Made by a program: the position numbers and the translations under genes. Shown piece by piece: positions 38,401 to 52,155 of a stretch of 64,000 nt of DNA (the first letter of the stretch is position 1; each line of letters opens with the position of its first letter). The DNA is from Pempheris klunzingeri (Eukaryota > Chordata > Actinopteri > Acropomatiformes > Pempheridae): positions 14,573,288 through 14,637,287 of the forward strand of contig NC_092020.1 of the NCBI RefSeq assembly GCF_042242105.1, given 5' to 3'. Below the pieces are notes generated by a model that did no database searches, was not told where the DNA came from, and was given only the letters and a program-made list of their open reading frames with translations.

Positions 38401-38815
38401 CACTTTGTTTTGAGAAGTCCCAGCTTGTGGCCTGCTTACTCACAGGGCTTCAGGCGCAGGACAGCGCAACATCACATGTATGGTTGCGTACAATGCAACA
38501 AATGATGCATTTGATGATGAAGTTGAGGGTAAACTTTTTGCTAACGTGGTGAACATTATCTCTGTTTCGTTTTAGTTCCATGGTCTAACTCATTTGTCAA
38601 GGAGATGAAGAAAATCCAATTATCAGTGCTAATTAGATTGAATTAAATTGGATTTTAAAAAGGGCTTCACTTCCAGCATTAGGCCATTCTTTAACTTTTA
38701 CAGCAATTTAAAAGCCAGGCATTTTCTCAATTATATTAGGTGCTTCACTGGTCTCAGCATGAGCAAATAAAGAATGGAAGGAAAAAGTAGATTTTCTTAA
38801 CCACATGAGTTGTCA

Positions 38816-39690
38816 AGTTAAAGGAGACATATTATGCAAAATGCACTTTTTAATGTCTCTTCAACATAAGTATTTATCTCTGGTGTGTCTAGAGACTCTC
38901 AAACTATGAGTAAAAGATTATCCTCTCTCTTTTTCTCCTGCTCCATGTTTTAGTAAATGTGTTTGGAAACGCTCTGTTTAGCAATGGCCATATTTGTGAT
39001 GTCACACGCATGAATCTGTTGAACGTGACCTCCTTCAGCCCCTTAAGCAGGCCGACTGTCCTGCCAACTGAAAACCTGAATCCACGTTGCTGTTCGCCAT
39101 TGTTATTATCTTGCCAATGATGCATCTGGTAATGAAATCAAAAGTATTAGCAAATCACACAAATTGTGTTGTTGTTGGCTGCAAAAACCCAGACAACTGT
39201 CTTCATGTCCTCCCAGCATTTGTGGAAGTGAAGACCCAGCAGAACTTTATTTTAGATGAACTTGTGAAGGAGATGTTCTCACAGCTACTGCAAAAAAAAC
39301 AACTGTTGTACTGTCGTTTTAGTTGGGACTGCTTTCTTATCGAGGACTGTTGACGGTACAAGCTCAAGGATGGATTGATACCAGCTGTGCATGACCCAAC
39401 TTCAGACATTGAAGCTGTAAGTTTTTGTCTTTAATGTCATTTTGTTTATTTGGCAGGTTACTCCGTCAAACTTGCCGTTAGTATGTTGCTTGGATAATGC
39501 TATTCCCCTTTGGTGGCGCCTGTTTAGCCCTGTTGGAGCTAACCAATTACAGCAGAGTGGGCTTTAGGATGGGGGCCTTAAAGAGACAGGGGCTAAAACG
39601 GAGCGTTCAGAAAGAGACTGAAAAGAGCAGTATGCAGTTAACATAGTATGCGAAAAAAGAATTACATGGCATTTTAAATTCAGTTTGAAT
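38816..39690 (+). mobile_element. fish DNA-transposon relic carrying a decayed THAP-type domain
   Basis: The left edge TTAAAGGAGACATATTATGC is a motif I associate with dispersed fish repeats. Inside, 39150-39415 reads NCVVVGCKNPDNCLHVLP and, after an in-frame TGA at 39351-39353, LKDGLIPAVHDPTSDIEA followed by GTAAGT. This resembles the Cys-rich start and the AVHDP-type end of THAP-like domains found in multicopy fish sequences. The middle is degenerate and no transposase core follows. The right boundary (about 39690) is a guess. Confidence 0.45.
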
Positions 39691-42600
39691 ATGTTCAGAA
39701 ATTGTTACTCTCGAAATGGGTTAGCATTTTATTGTTACTGCAAGATAAATGTAGTAGAGTAACAAGTGTATTATTTTCCCTATTACTTGCTTAGACTATA
39801 CAGTTTACTGAAAATATACTGTAAAAAAGGGTCATTCATTCCCTGTAATTGTATGGCTGTTCTGTCTTTTTTTTAATTCATATTCTATTGCAATGAAGTT
39901 GATACATTAAATATAGATAAAAGATAATAGTTTCAAAAAAATCAACTGATGTGTGTAGCTCAGTGTGTTTATATTAATCATACAAGATATAAAATATAAA
40001 TGTTTATTAGAGATCTCATTTTTTATTAAAAAACTGGAAACAGTGGCAGAGACATATGACAGCTCTCTATTTGTATCCCTTAATTTTACAGCTCCTTTGA
40101 CTCATCTTCAACAACAGTGCATTCATTCATTTATGAAGAGCACAAGCTGAATCTGTAGTACATTTCCTTTGGCATTCTTCAGCGCTGACAATGCCTCTTT
40201 GACAGTGTTTATCTGATTGTGTCTTCAGCAGCGGCTGGTGAGACACTTGTCACAATATTGACAATGTTGCATTGTGTAAAAGCTCGAATGAAGTTGCTAT
40301 ACAAAGAACTCTTTTTTCCCATAATGTGGTTTATGTAGTGAGTGCCTGCTTTTAACAGTGGTCTCTCCGGATTCAAGCTAGACTACTTGAAGACTTTTAA
40401 GTATGTCTACATATTCAGTTGACCACAAATGCAAACAAAATCAGTTGAAGTGAAAGGCACTTTGAATAGGTTTTCAGTTTATGTAAATCACTATTCTGTT
40501 TGGGATTACCGCCGTTGAAAGTTACACTCTGCTTTCACTTCAGAACAGAGTTGATAAAATAGTTCTACAGGTACCTTCTGAAAATGTGACACACACAGTT
40601 AGACAGTTATTGAAGTTACTGATTAAACATTACTTATAAAATACATTTTGAAGTAGCCACCGGTAGTAAAAATGCAAAAAAAAAAAAAAAAAAAAGGAAA
40701 GAAACAAAGAAATGAGCAGCAATCATTGAGTTACATTCTCAAATTTGTATTCTATTATGTCTCATGTTCCCACAAATTATCTTGATGAAACAGGCCATGT
40801 GCCAACTACACTGCTTGCATTGTATGAATTTAGGAAAGAATTTCTGTTGATAACTGTGACATTTTGCAGGTATAATACAAGAATGTCCTCTTTTGACCAG
40901 ACCCTTATTAGCTATTTTGTAAATCCTTTGAGTTAAAAACTCTGTTGAAATGTGTCCAGACAGTTTGTATCTGACTGAACCTGGGTTACACAATCAAATG
41001 TGCAGCTCACACCCATCTGGCTCGTATGCCTGTGGTGGGTAGAACCAGACTGTTGCTCAAGTAAATCTGATCAAATAGCTAATGAAATATTCATTAAATC
41101 CAGGTGTGCTGTCACTTCTCTAAAACCATATCACAAGTTAGAGTTTTGCTTAGGCCAGTGCCATGTGACTTCCCTTATCCTGTGGGAGACATTAATCACA
41201 TGTACCCACACACACACACACACACACACACGCATGCAAGCATGCGCAGACACACATTCACACACATTTTGTCCATCCCCATCTAATCCTCTGGTTTTCC
41301 TCTCATTTACAGTCTGAGCTGCCCTGTTTTCATTGTAGTCATGGACTGTGACTCATCGTGCGTCTGAGCCAAGCTATTTGCACTGGTTCACACTGGCTGA
41401 CACACCTATAGGACCAGGAAACACACCCATTCCCACATATCCTTGTATTCAACTAGAATGGCCTGTCACAAAGCAGTGACAGTCAGAGGGGATTCAGTTT
41501 TTAAAAATGTGTACTGGATGTGCAAAATATTCAGTACGTGTCCCTAATGTTTAGTTTTATCCCTTTTGCTCAATCCACATTTTAGTTTTCTCAAAGTTCA
41601 TTCTCGCAATCTTCTACTTATCTTTATCTGCTTATCTTGATTTCCAACACCTGCTGTGGATTGATTTGGATTTAATGCAGCTGAATCAATAAGGCTTTTA
41701 TCTGGATTTACCTCATCAGTGACAGACTGAGCTGTTTAATAACAGTGAAAGTGTATGAACATAGTCATTCTGAGTAGTAAAAAACACGCAGCAGTGCGAG
41801 CATTTACTGTGGGGTTATGTGACCATAAACGTTTGAAACCTGCAGACAAATTGTTGACTAGCACACAGTTTGGACATGGATCCCGCTGTTTACATACTCA
41901 CACATCATTTAGGAGTTATCTGTCTGGCCTCAGAGCAATTGCTTTTCAAAAGCAAAAACAGCCACACCTCAGTTGCAAAAAGTCAAACATGTACGGAGAT
42001 GAACAAACAGGTACATTAGCAGAACACTTTGTCTGAAGAGGCAAATGATCCTTTTTACCGATTAAGCAACACAGTTTTGTAAGTGAATCCTTTAATACTG
42101 TAGAAAAGCACCAGAGAGACAACATCTGGACAATATAAATGATCTCTGCAGTCAATAAAATGATGTAATGCATGTTGTTTACATACTCATTCACAGAGTG
42201 TGTCTTCAGAACTTTCTGAGCCTTACAGTTGTGTGTTTTATATTAGGAACATTGTTACCGTCCTTCAGGATAGTTCTGCGAGTAAAGCAATACCACACTT
42301 CGTTTAGAGTTCTGTAGGGTCTCTGCTTATCTTGCGCATGGCTGGGATTGCGTCTTCACTTTTATCTCAACATTCACACAATTACAGACATATACACACA
42401 CATGCGTACACAAAACACTGAGTCTTCTTTCTGTACAGCTGCACCCTGTTTTTAAGAGAAACAGAATCAGCTCTTTTGACTCATGGTGGTGTAATGTGGT
42501 AATATTCAATTATATGTACGCACATGTACAAGAGTGTGAGTGTGTGTGCCACACCCTGTTCGATCCCTACAAAGCCACGCAGTAACTTCCTCCGTGTTTG

Positions 42601-44337
42601 CTCTCCTCTTTGCATGTTGTTTGCTATTTCACCTCAGTGAGAATGGGTGTGGCAAGTGGACAAGAAGCCAGGAGGTGTTTCAAGGACACTGAACACTGGG
42701 GTGAGAGGTGAACAAGCAAACACACATGTTAACACACAGTACATACCACATCCCACATGACATCCCATCTGCAAAAATGGATCTGCACACATCCTAAATC
42801 AGTGATTCCCACCTAGGAGGACTTCTTCTGCAATTGTGAGGGAAAATGTGGAAAGATTACAGAGTAACTCAAGCAATTAAAAAAAAAATACAATTGAAAT
42901 TATGGTATGCTGAGTCAGCTGAAACACTACATGAAATTGAGAGAAATAAACTAGTTAGGAGGCAGACAGAAAGATAATGGACAAATGGTTTAAATAGATA
43001 GCTTAAATAATAAATATATACACTGTTGAACTATACCTTCAAGTAATGACCAAGTTCTTGAAATAGCCACTCAAAAGTAATGGATACCATGGAATGGAAC
43101 TATTGAAAATACAGGTAATTAAGGTCACTTCAGAGTCAGTGAGGGGGTACATCTGAGAGGGCTGTGGGGAGACATCAGAAACTCAGTATTCTAAAATATT
43201 GTTGCTTTTGCAGAACTCATGCTTTATCAGACAGTTTCATCTATAAGTCTGTAAGTTCTCATATTGCTGACCCAATATTATCCGTAATCCCAGGCTGAAT
43301 GTGTCTGAGGCACCACCCAATATGACTCTGTCCCAACGGCTCATGTAGTTTCTTCTTTTATTTCTCCACCACACTGAACGTTGCCATTGTATAACTCTCG
43401 GTAATCATTTACAATGTTTTGAATCGTCTGAAACAAAAGTCACAATGTGTGGGATTTTTTTTGTAACACTGAAGATGAGTTTAGCAGAGCCTGGTTTGAT
43501 TTGACTGGCCGTGCATTTGAGACAAAGCCTGTGTCTGTGGAGACTAAAACATCACTCAGGGCATCGTGTGATGTATTCTTAAAGTGCTTGAAATAACAAT
43601 AGGCTGTAATAGGAACTGTGATGACTCAAAAAGGAGTTTCACTCTAAATAATTCTTTCATGTGACACTGGCTATTACAAAATTATACAGGAAAGAGAGTA
43701 TGGTCTTCCTACTGACAATTACTCAGATTAGTAATTGCTATTTTCTGTTTATGAAATGGTGGAGCAAAATAACAAACTATGTGAAGCATGCTTTCCAAAT
43801 CTTGAATACATCTCGAAATACAGAAACAGAAATAAACATATGTGACAAAAAACATGCAACTATTATAATTTAGTAGGCATTTTAAAAAGAGACCACTTGA
43901 GACAATCCCGCCTTATAAACACACTCTTTGCCTTTTGTTTGTAAGTAAAGGACTCACTCCTGAGTCATTTTGTTAATGATAACTTTGTGTCAGTTTGTGT
44001 GCAGTAATCTAAATTCTGTAATAACATGTTTATGTCATTGCCCATCACAGGATACCCATTTTATGGCTTGGTACTCTGTGTAGTTGATCCTTATTCTAAA
44101 ATGTGAAGCAAAAACTGCTGAAAAATAATTCAAAACAGTACAATTGTTTGTTTTTTTGGTTTAAATGGACAACAAGTTGAGAAAATAGATAGATGACTTC
44201 TGTGCTGATCATTATGTAAGCATTTCTGCAGGGCAGTTAAAGGCTGCCTCTTGTGCATGGGTGTCAGTTGGGTATAGTGAGGTGCGTCACATGCCTTTAA
44301 CTGTACAAATGTTATCAGTGTTGCCAGTTTTTTAATC
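39691..44337. other. intergenic, no gene seen
   Basis: AT-rich DNA with a poly-A run at 40676-40695 and a (CA)n run at 41207-41231. No exon is supported. Confidence 0.6.
41207..41231. repeat. (CA)n microsatellite
   Basis: About 12 CA units. Confidence 0.9.
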
Positions 44338-44672
44338 ATTATTATTATTGTTATTATTATTATTATCATCCATCCATTGTCTATACCGCTTATCCTTCAG
44401 GGTCGCGGGGGGAGCTGGAGCCAATCTCAGCTGACTTTTGGTGAGAGGCGGGGTACACCCTGGACCGGCCATCAGCCAACACATAGAGACAGACAACCAT
44501 TCACACTCACGGGCAATTTAGAGTCACCAGTTAACCTAACCTGCATGTCTTTGGACTGTGGGGGGAAACTGGAGTACCTGGAGAAAACCCACGCAAGAGA
44601 ACATGCAAACTCCACACAGAAAGACCCCAGGTTCAAACCTGGAACCTTCTTACTGTGAGGCAACAGTGCTAA
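44338..44672 (+). repeat. teleost non-LTR (LINE) 3' fragment preceded by an (ATT)n run
   Basis: After (ATT)n at 44338-44366 comes the very common fish block: CATCCATTGTCTATACCGCT, GGTCGCGGGGGGAGCTGGAG, GAGGCGGGGTACACCCTGGA, CATGTCTTTGGACTGTGGGG, GAGAAAACCCACGC, AACATGCAAACTCCACACAG and GAGGCAACAGTGCTAA. This is the tail of an L2-like (Maui-type) retroposon, truncated at its other end. The open frame over it (44377-44658) is not a host gene. Confidence 0.75.
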
Positions 44673-45252
44673 AAAAGATAAAGAAAACTAGTATGAGTTT
44701 TTTTGCCTGATTAATATATAAAAAATATCCTCTCTGTCACAGCTCACTGCTCATACTTCAGTTTTAATATAACTGACAGCTGATATTTTTTGTGATAAAG
44801 TTACTTGGTCATTTCATTTATCTAGGAAGGAGCAACTTTTCCTGTTGCTTGTCATCGGACCCTCTACAGTATGTGAAGCAGTGGGTGGTCCCATGGCTGC
44901 TGGGAGCCACTCCCTTGCACCGGTCCCCTCCCCAGCATTCCCCTCCCTTTGCAAACCAGGAGCCCTACCCAGCTCCATGTTCAACCACTCTGCTCAGCCC
45001 AGAAGAGCAGCCACACAGAAAAAAAGAAGTTTAAATCAACTCAGAGAAGAGGAGGGAGGGAGAGTGGGGGGAGAAAACGCCCTGGAAACTTGGTGGATCG
45101 AGAAATAGGAAAAGAGTGACAGAATCCTAACAGACTGCAAGGTTGCGACTGGAAGAAGCGTTCATTCTTGGGTTGGGGAGAAGTGGAGAGGGCAAGTTTT
45201 CAAGGATGCTCAAGCTGGTGTGAGGCTTCTTGGGCGCAAAGACTGCGCACAG
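44673..45252 (+). other. ahnak: probable ahnak promoter and first non-coding exon (exon end 45252)
   Basis: The segment changes from AT-rich to G/A-rich DNA (about 45030-45240) and ends in CTGCGCACAG followed by GTAAAT at 45253, a plausible donor. It would be the 5'-most leader exon of ahnak, as AHNAK genes have non-coding 5' exons. The exon start is unknown and the assignment is inferred only from donor and position. Confidence 0.35.
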
Positions 45253-46689
45253 GTAAATACTTATTTCTTCTTCTCAGATTGAAGTGAATGCTTATTTTAA
45301 AAACTGTGTTTCTGAACTTTGTTGCCAGCTGTGCATCTCTTCAAATGTACAGCAAATCACTTGTATCAACTTTGCCAAAGTTTAAACAAGTAAGTTGCAG
45401 AAGAGTCCAAGTTATCTGCCCAACATTGCTGTATATAACCCAATGTGCACTTGTAGTGAGTGTGTACATCAGTGGTGAGATTACAGTAACTTTGTCCCAC
45501 TTAATATATTTATCCTGTGGTATCCTATTGTTTTTTCCTGAAGAAAAGTTTTACTTTAGGGGAACTTTGTATGAAGAGAAAAAAATGTGCATTATCACTT
45601 AAGTGTTTTTCTGTAAAAGTGTAAAGCGACAGTGATTTTGTATGGACATCATTGTAGGTTTTAAATACTGATCCTAGTGCAGGACATGAGAAGTGGGTGT
45701 GTACCCACAGCCACCACATGAATGCAGAGGACTTGACTGGAGTTGCGCACTTCACTTTTCCTTTAACTGGTCACAAAGACTGTTATCCAAGGTGCATATG
45801 TGCTGAAGCTAGTTTTGTAGAGAGAATATAGGCTATCTTCATATGACTGCAATTCTTTAACAAATAAGAGGTAACACTCAAAGTCACTCTACTTGTGTAG
45901 TGATATTACTATTGTGTGATGTAGACGTCCTTTGCAGATACATAATTCCCAATTTTTCAGTATAAAAAACTTTTTTTCACTGGATTATTACAGATTAGGT
46001 GAAAATTGAATTGAAGAAGTGCCAGAAAGATAAAGGAGTCAGGTTGCTTGTGTTGATGTTAACACTCTGGTGTGTCCCTAATCAGTACAACGCCCTTTGC
46101 TGAGACTTGGAAGTTTAAAAAGTAAAGGTACTTCCCTATGAGAGCCAGCAGCAACAAGCTTGGGTGTGGATTCCTCTCTTTCACCTCCCTCCACCCCCTC
46201 CTTTTTTTCTCCCTCCCTTCTTGCTTTGCTGTCTCCTCACAGAGGCACACCCTTTACAGCCAAAAAAAAAAAAAAAAATCATACATGCTACAGACAGTCG
46301 TCGCAGTGAGTCCCTCCAAACACACCCAATTGTTGTTTATGGAGTTTCCAGCAAAATGCATTCATATTTTTTGTCTCCTCCTATCCACCCTGTTGTAGGG
46401 TGCTGTATAATTATCAGTCATATGGAACAATGAAAATCTCCTTATGGGTATTAAGAGTACTTTAAATGCAGTCTGCTTTTGTGGAATGCGGTGAACTTGT
46501 CTGAAGGTTTTTGATATGTTATGAATTAATCTTTGAACAAGGTGTACCTTCTGTCCAGATAGCATTGCATTAGAGAGAGATGTAAACTATCGGTGCTGCT
46601 TTGTACTGCGACATGTATGTTTTTAATGACTTCGCTTTTTTAAGTCTCGGCCAGAGAGAGATTTCTTTCTCGTTCTTTTACGTTGGGTC

Positions 46690-46815
46690 TCTTAACCTGG
46701 GCTCCCAGCCAGGGTGTGCAGGGGAGGAGAGAGGAGGGGAGAGTAGAAGGAGGGAGGAAGACGGGGAAAGAGAGTAAGGGAGTGAGGGGGGATGGGCGGG
46801 GTGAGGGCGAGGAGG
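46690..46815. repeat. G-rich purine tract
   Basis: About 125 bases in which most runs are GGGG/GGAGG separated by A, broken by few pyrimidines. It could form G-quadruplex or triplex DNA. Confidence 0.6.
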
Positions 46816-49800
46816 GGAGTAATGGAATGTAGTGGTTTGGAAAGACAAGCTAATTGAAACCAGGTTTGAGGCATAGAGGGGGGAGCTTAGACTTTGCACA
46901 TTTGGAGAAGGAGTGAAATGTATTTTATCTGCCCAAAAAGTTGAGAGATGGTTATTTTTCTGCCTAACTGAAGTATCTAAAACACAATGAGCATCTTTCC
47001 AGGTGTGGTTCAAACTAGACATGATATATATTCTGGCCTGCATTTGTTATAATGTGTTTGTTCAAGTTGAAGAAAAGGCAGATAAAAAACCCAGACCAGA
47101 AGTAATCTTTTGCCGAATCTTGATTGAAAGTCAAATTTCTCTGTCTGCTGACTGTCTGCCACAGCTCCCTCCTGCCACACCCAAAAAATCATGTCAGCGG
47201 CGTGTCAGGGAAAGCTCTGCAGTCTGATCTACAATGCGAACTTGACTCAAGGTGGTTAATTGCAACACAGACTGCTTGAAGAGGGCTAAAAGGTTTTTGT
47301 GCAGTAGGTGGCCATTTAAACTATAAGCTATATTTCAAGAATTCGTGTTTCAGTTGGTGATAATGTGACACACGGTGCTGCATTACACGTTTTACTTCAG
47401 GTGTGGACTTTTGCTGCAAGCAAGGGTATGGACTTACTCAAACATAATAAAGATGTGTTTCAAGCAATGAAACATTCCTAACTGGTTCTTTTGTGCCTGC
47501 AACTAAAACCGTTAACATGGTGTCATTTTGGCCTGGGGTGGTTTCTGTTTATTCAAATACTTGCACTGTCCAATGGTGCAGCAGTACAGAGGCTACATTA
47601 TATTGTAACCTAAATAAATGCAAGATATTTGGAATTCCACAAACCACTCTGAAGTTTTGACGAAGCTTCATTGGTCAAATATTGCTTGGTCTTTATAGCT
47701 GACATTGGTGCTACACAATGCCATTCACGCTGGTTTGGTTGCACTTGCCACCCATGAGCATATTTACTAGCCTGAGGAGAAAAAAAACATGCCTCATGAC
47801 TAATTGGGTCCTTAGCTTGACTTTGATCAGATATTAATCACAAGGCTGTACCAGAAATACTGCATATTTTTGCCCTGTTGACTGGCAGTGCAGATGAGAG
47901 GAGTGGTGTTACTCAGCCGTGCTGCTGTGGAACGGAAAGAAACTGGTATCTAGCACACTTCCTCTGCCATTTCCTCATGGGTTTGTTTGGTGGGTGGTTG
48001 GAAGGAGGGACAGCAGAGAGGGGTGAAAAGAGGGAGGTGATTGTAGTGAAGTGAAAGAAGGGAGGGTGCTGGCAATCAAATTGTAGCTTATTTATTTTCA
48101 CACTTGACATTCATTTGGAGGCCCAGCAGGGCTCTGAGACAGCCTGAAGTTCCAACAGAGTCACTGAAATTCCATCCTGAAGATTGATTGTGTAAAAGAA
48201 TAGCAAATTCCTACTGTTCTGTACTGTTTGTACTGAACTGTTCTAGTGTCGGAGGTTTCGTTTTCTTCCAGCTGCAAATAAACATCCAACTGCAGTGTGT
48301 GATTTTACAAAGTCTTTCTAGACAATCCACCCAGCAGCCACTCCCTTCTCAGTCCATCCAGTGCTAGTTTGGAATGTTTCAGCACGTCCCCAGTATGCTC
48401 CGTGAAGCACCTATCATTACAAACGCCTGCCTGGTTGTTGAGAAATAGTGATGATGTATGTGAGTATGATGAGACAGTCATCACATGTTACACACAATAC
48501 TCCTGTAAGTCACACCTATGCACACACATTCAGACTTGCTTATGGACACTTCAAGTGATGCAAGCGTGGTACTCAAAAAGGATGTGACTCATTTTTCTGA
48601 TAAGCCAATAACTTTCACCACTTCTCAGCCAGACATCTGCGAATCCACCCAAAAACAATAGATCTTACATAACTGATGCTGTACTGCATAGCCTACCTGC
48701 CACCCACACCAGCCTCTACAAACACTGTTCCAATGCCCTGCGTGCAAGAATGACACGCAGCATCTGTTACTAAAGCTCTATTTGGAGTGAGACAGCCAAA
48801 ATGTCAGGGCAGCGGGGCTTGGAATGTGAATTTAGAAATACATTCAGCTTTGTTTAGGTTTTCTTTATCTGGCACAAGATACTCAAGGGTGGCATGTGTC
48901 ACAATTCACACCCTCTCTTGCTCTAAACAACTGCACTACTCTGTCTGAATATGTATCCTAATAGCATGCTTCAAATTCTACAGCTATGGAAGTGTAATGC
49001 TTATATATACATTCTGCTGCTATGATTGCCATACAGCACTCCTCTTACCCTTCATGCCCCTTCTTCACTTGATTTGTTGTTGTTCAAACAGCAGTTGTTA
49101 AGACTAAAACAAACCCTGACTGAACTGCCAAACTAGACTGAGTTGAAATTGGGCAGTTGCATAGCATGGATTGCATAAGGTCGCTATGGATGTCTGTAAA
49201 CCTGTGCTTTCTTTTATCAATCTCTCTGGTGTATATACTTATGCAAGTTCAAAATTTGCATCCTCAGTTCAGTTAATCTGCAGCTCTGCATCGCTTCATG
49301 TTATTTTTTGCTTTGTTAGTTGGTCAATGTTCCTGGCTCTGAAACTGCATGTAGGCACTACCCCAGGATCACTTCTCATTTCAGAAGTTCAGCTACAGCC
49401 AAAATATTATGTTTCATTTTTGCAAAAATGCAAAAATGATACTGGTGCTTTCTTTTGTATAACTCAATATTACATACAACGCCTCTAGTGGGATTTAGAG
49501 GCCCACAAAAGCAGCAGTGCGTGATGCGGCACAAGTTCCTAAAATGACAAGGAAACACTCCCCTTAAAACTTAAGCACACAAGGAAAAAATGAATGATCG
49601 GAAATTCAAAGTGTGATTGTCCCTCCTTCGATGTATGATCGGCACCATGAGTTATTTGAGACATACTGCTGCACCTTTCTTTTACTGTCTTTATGTGAAC
49701 AAGCGGTGTAATTATTGCAAGCAAGACATAGCTGAGGTGTACTTTCAACGCAACCAGTGCCCTTGTTTGTGATTTTGTACAGTTTTCTTCAGTTTTTCCA

Positions 49801-52050
49801 TTTTGTGCATAACTCCTGCCAAAGTCACAATGGTTTAATCAGCAGCAGCCCAAGTTGGCGTCAGTGGGCAGGCTTTGGTCTTATGCAGGACTTGTGGTTG
49901 GTCTATGTGGACTATGGAGTGCAGAAAAGAACCGTTTATTTTGTTGAGCATTCCTTTTATATGCGTCACACATGCATGTCCTATCTGCATTTTTGAGGGA
50001 ATAATGAACCTACCCTTGAGCTTTTTTTGTATTTGTTGTACTCGCTACGTCAAACTACAGGGGAGATAGAGCAACAGGGCATCTATTTTGTTTTGACAAC
50101 ATGACTGATTTGGTCAGTGCGCCTCTCTCCCCCTCGATCTCTATCTGCACTGAGGCCTTTTTACTTGTTCATAATCAAATCTTATCACTCACCAGCACCG
50201 CTGCGCCTGATTCACTTACGACTGAACTTTAATCATTGTCACACTGCTCCTGTTTTCTGTTGATTGGATTTGGCAATCAAGCTGATGGATTGACTCCAGC
50301 TACTTTGATAGTCTCCTGTGTGCTGTGACCTGCTTAAGCACAAACAATGTCAGTTAAACAGCACAGGTATGTCACTTCATGGCATAGAAGAAGAAGGTGG
50401 GGTGGGGTGCGAATGGATAGCAATGAGGTAAGGAGTGCCGTTAGTTGTTTTTCTTTGAGCACAGGTGGAGTCAAATAAAATGATGATGATAACAATGCTG
50501 CAGCCCATCCTGTGCTGCTTCTCAGGGTTCACTTTAGATAGTGTGTTTCAGGGTGCCATTAAATGAGCGTTCTGTGTGGTGTTCTTGTTTATTTGAGCAG
50601 AAGCTGAGGGTTGGGGGAGTGGGTGGTGGACTGACTACAGAGGGGTGAGCACACAGACAGGGTGCAGGGTGGGCAGCACAGAATAGAGCTGGAGTCAGAG
50701 AGAAAGAGGACATTTCTTTGGAGTTAGTCACTGTGGGGAGAGGCTGGGCTCCCTTCCAGCTGGCCTGACGGCTATATCAAAGAATGTGTGTGACTGGAGG
50801 CCTGGGTGGGGCTGTGCACTGAGCTGCTCCCTCTCCAAACAGAGCGCTGAGGCAAAGCAACGTTATCCACCTCGTGGACTGTGGCGTGGTATTTCTAGTC
50901 TCCTACACAGCATGTGTTTTTATTTTCTCTCTGCACTGTTGGTGACCACACTTCACCTTTCCATGCATGCCTGTGTGTATGTTGATGTGTGTGGTCTCAC
51001 CAAGGTATTGAAAACAGAAGGTGGAGCCAGCTATTTCTTATCTTTTGACTTTGTCTACTTAGATATGGCCATTGTAAAAAAAATTCTCATCACTTTCATC
51101 ATATATCTGGATGATACAGCAAACCACAATTATAAACAAATGTTACAAAAAAATATCATAAGCCCCTCATTCACAGAGATCTCACATGCCCTTTATTTAA
51201 TGTTTTGTTTCGGGCATCAGGCAAATCTGTCTCACATTATCTTCAGTATGATATCTTTACCTTTGAAACATCAGTCAAATCTTCACTTGAATTACGCCCG
51301 ACATGGCAGTCTGATTAATACGTCTCTGTAACAAGAGTATGGGCTGGAGAGTGTACACAGCTGCTGTGGAAGTCTCCCTATACAAACAAAACGACAACCA
51401 CGTACTGGCTGGCATTTATCTCAGCTATGTCCTGTCTATTTCAGTATAGGACCCATTCAAAAAGGCATTCAACAGCAATGCATTTTTAGACAAAACTTGA
51501 AAGAATTTCACAGGCTTATCACTTTGTTTCTTCTTTTAAAGACCCGGATTACTCACTTTCTCTGTACTGCATTTAGTGTTTAGTAAGTATAGGCGTTTAA
51601 AATCAGACTGTTTAGAAATGGTTTCAGAGTCTCACAAACACAGTCATTTGGCACAATTTTCAACAAAGTAATGAGCAATTTAGTTTATTGAACACAGGGG
51701 ACTTGTGAGGGGTGGGGGTGGGGCTGGGGGGGGTTGATGATGGGGATGGAGAGCCTGTCTCAGAAGAATTTTTCTGAGGGACATGTTCCCACCGGTAGAT
51801 GCCTGTCTGTACACACATCAAATCTGGTTCTGTTTGTACTGGGACAGACATAGAGAGGCTTTGTTTCACAATATGCCGGTGGGTTGAAGCAATAATCCTT
51901 GTAAGTCCTGTACGTTTTTTGGGCTAGTCACAGCGGGTAAAAGTAAGATTGACCTGGCATGCAGAATGACACTTAGAATCCAAATGATGAATGTAGCTGA
52001 AACAACAATACTCTACTCCATCACTACATGGCATGCCAATTTATGCAGCT

Positions 52051-52155
52051 GTAATAATAATAATAATAACAATAATAATAATAATAAGAAGAAGAATGAT
52101 GATGTATCATATGATTTTATTCTTCTTCTTATTGTTATTGTTATTGTTATTATGA
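52051..52155. repeat. inverted (AAT)n/(ATT)n microsatellite with perfect 15-bp core arms
   Basis: The core arms AATAAGAAGAAGAAT (52083-52097) and ATTCTTCTTCTTATT (52119-52133) are exact reverse complements with a 21-nt loop. The outer (AAT)n and (TTATTG)n runs extend the pairing imperfectly. Confidence 0.85.

Larger units (their letters stand above)
33100..38815. other. intergenic between eef1g and ahnak, no gene seen
   Basis: No exon is supported. It contains a (CA)n run at 34653-34680 and a purine GGA-repeat at 35373-35418. The open frames at 35227-35739 and 36492-36794 give low-complexity or unrecognised peptides without splice or start context. Confidence 0.6.

Noticed and set aside
44377-44658. 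A 93-codon open frame with GGTTCAAACC resembling a tRNA B box.
   Set aside because: It lies wholly within the common fish LINE tail; there is no cloverleaf fold.
50786-51331. A 181-codon + strand open frame, the longest in the ahnak intron 1 region.
   Set aside because: The peptide has no known motif and a composition like random AT-rich translation. It lies in a putative intron with no splice sites that join it to ahnak.
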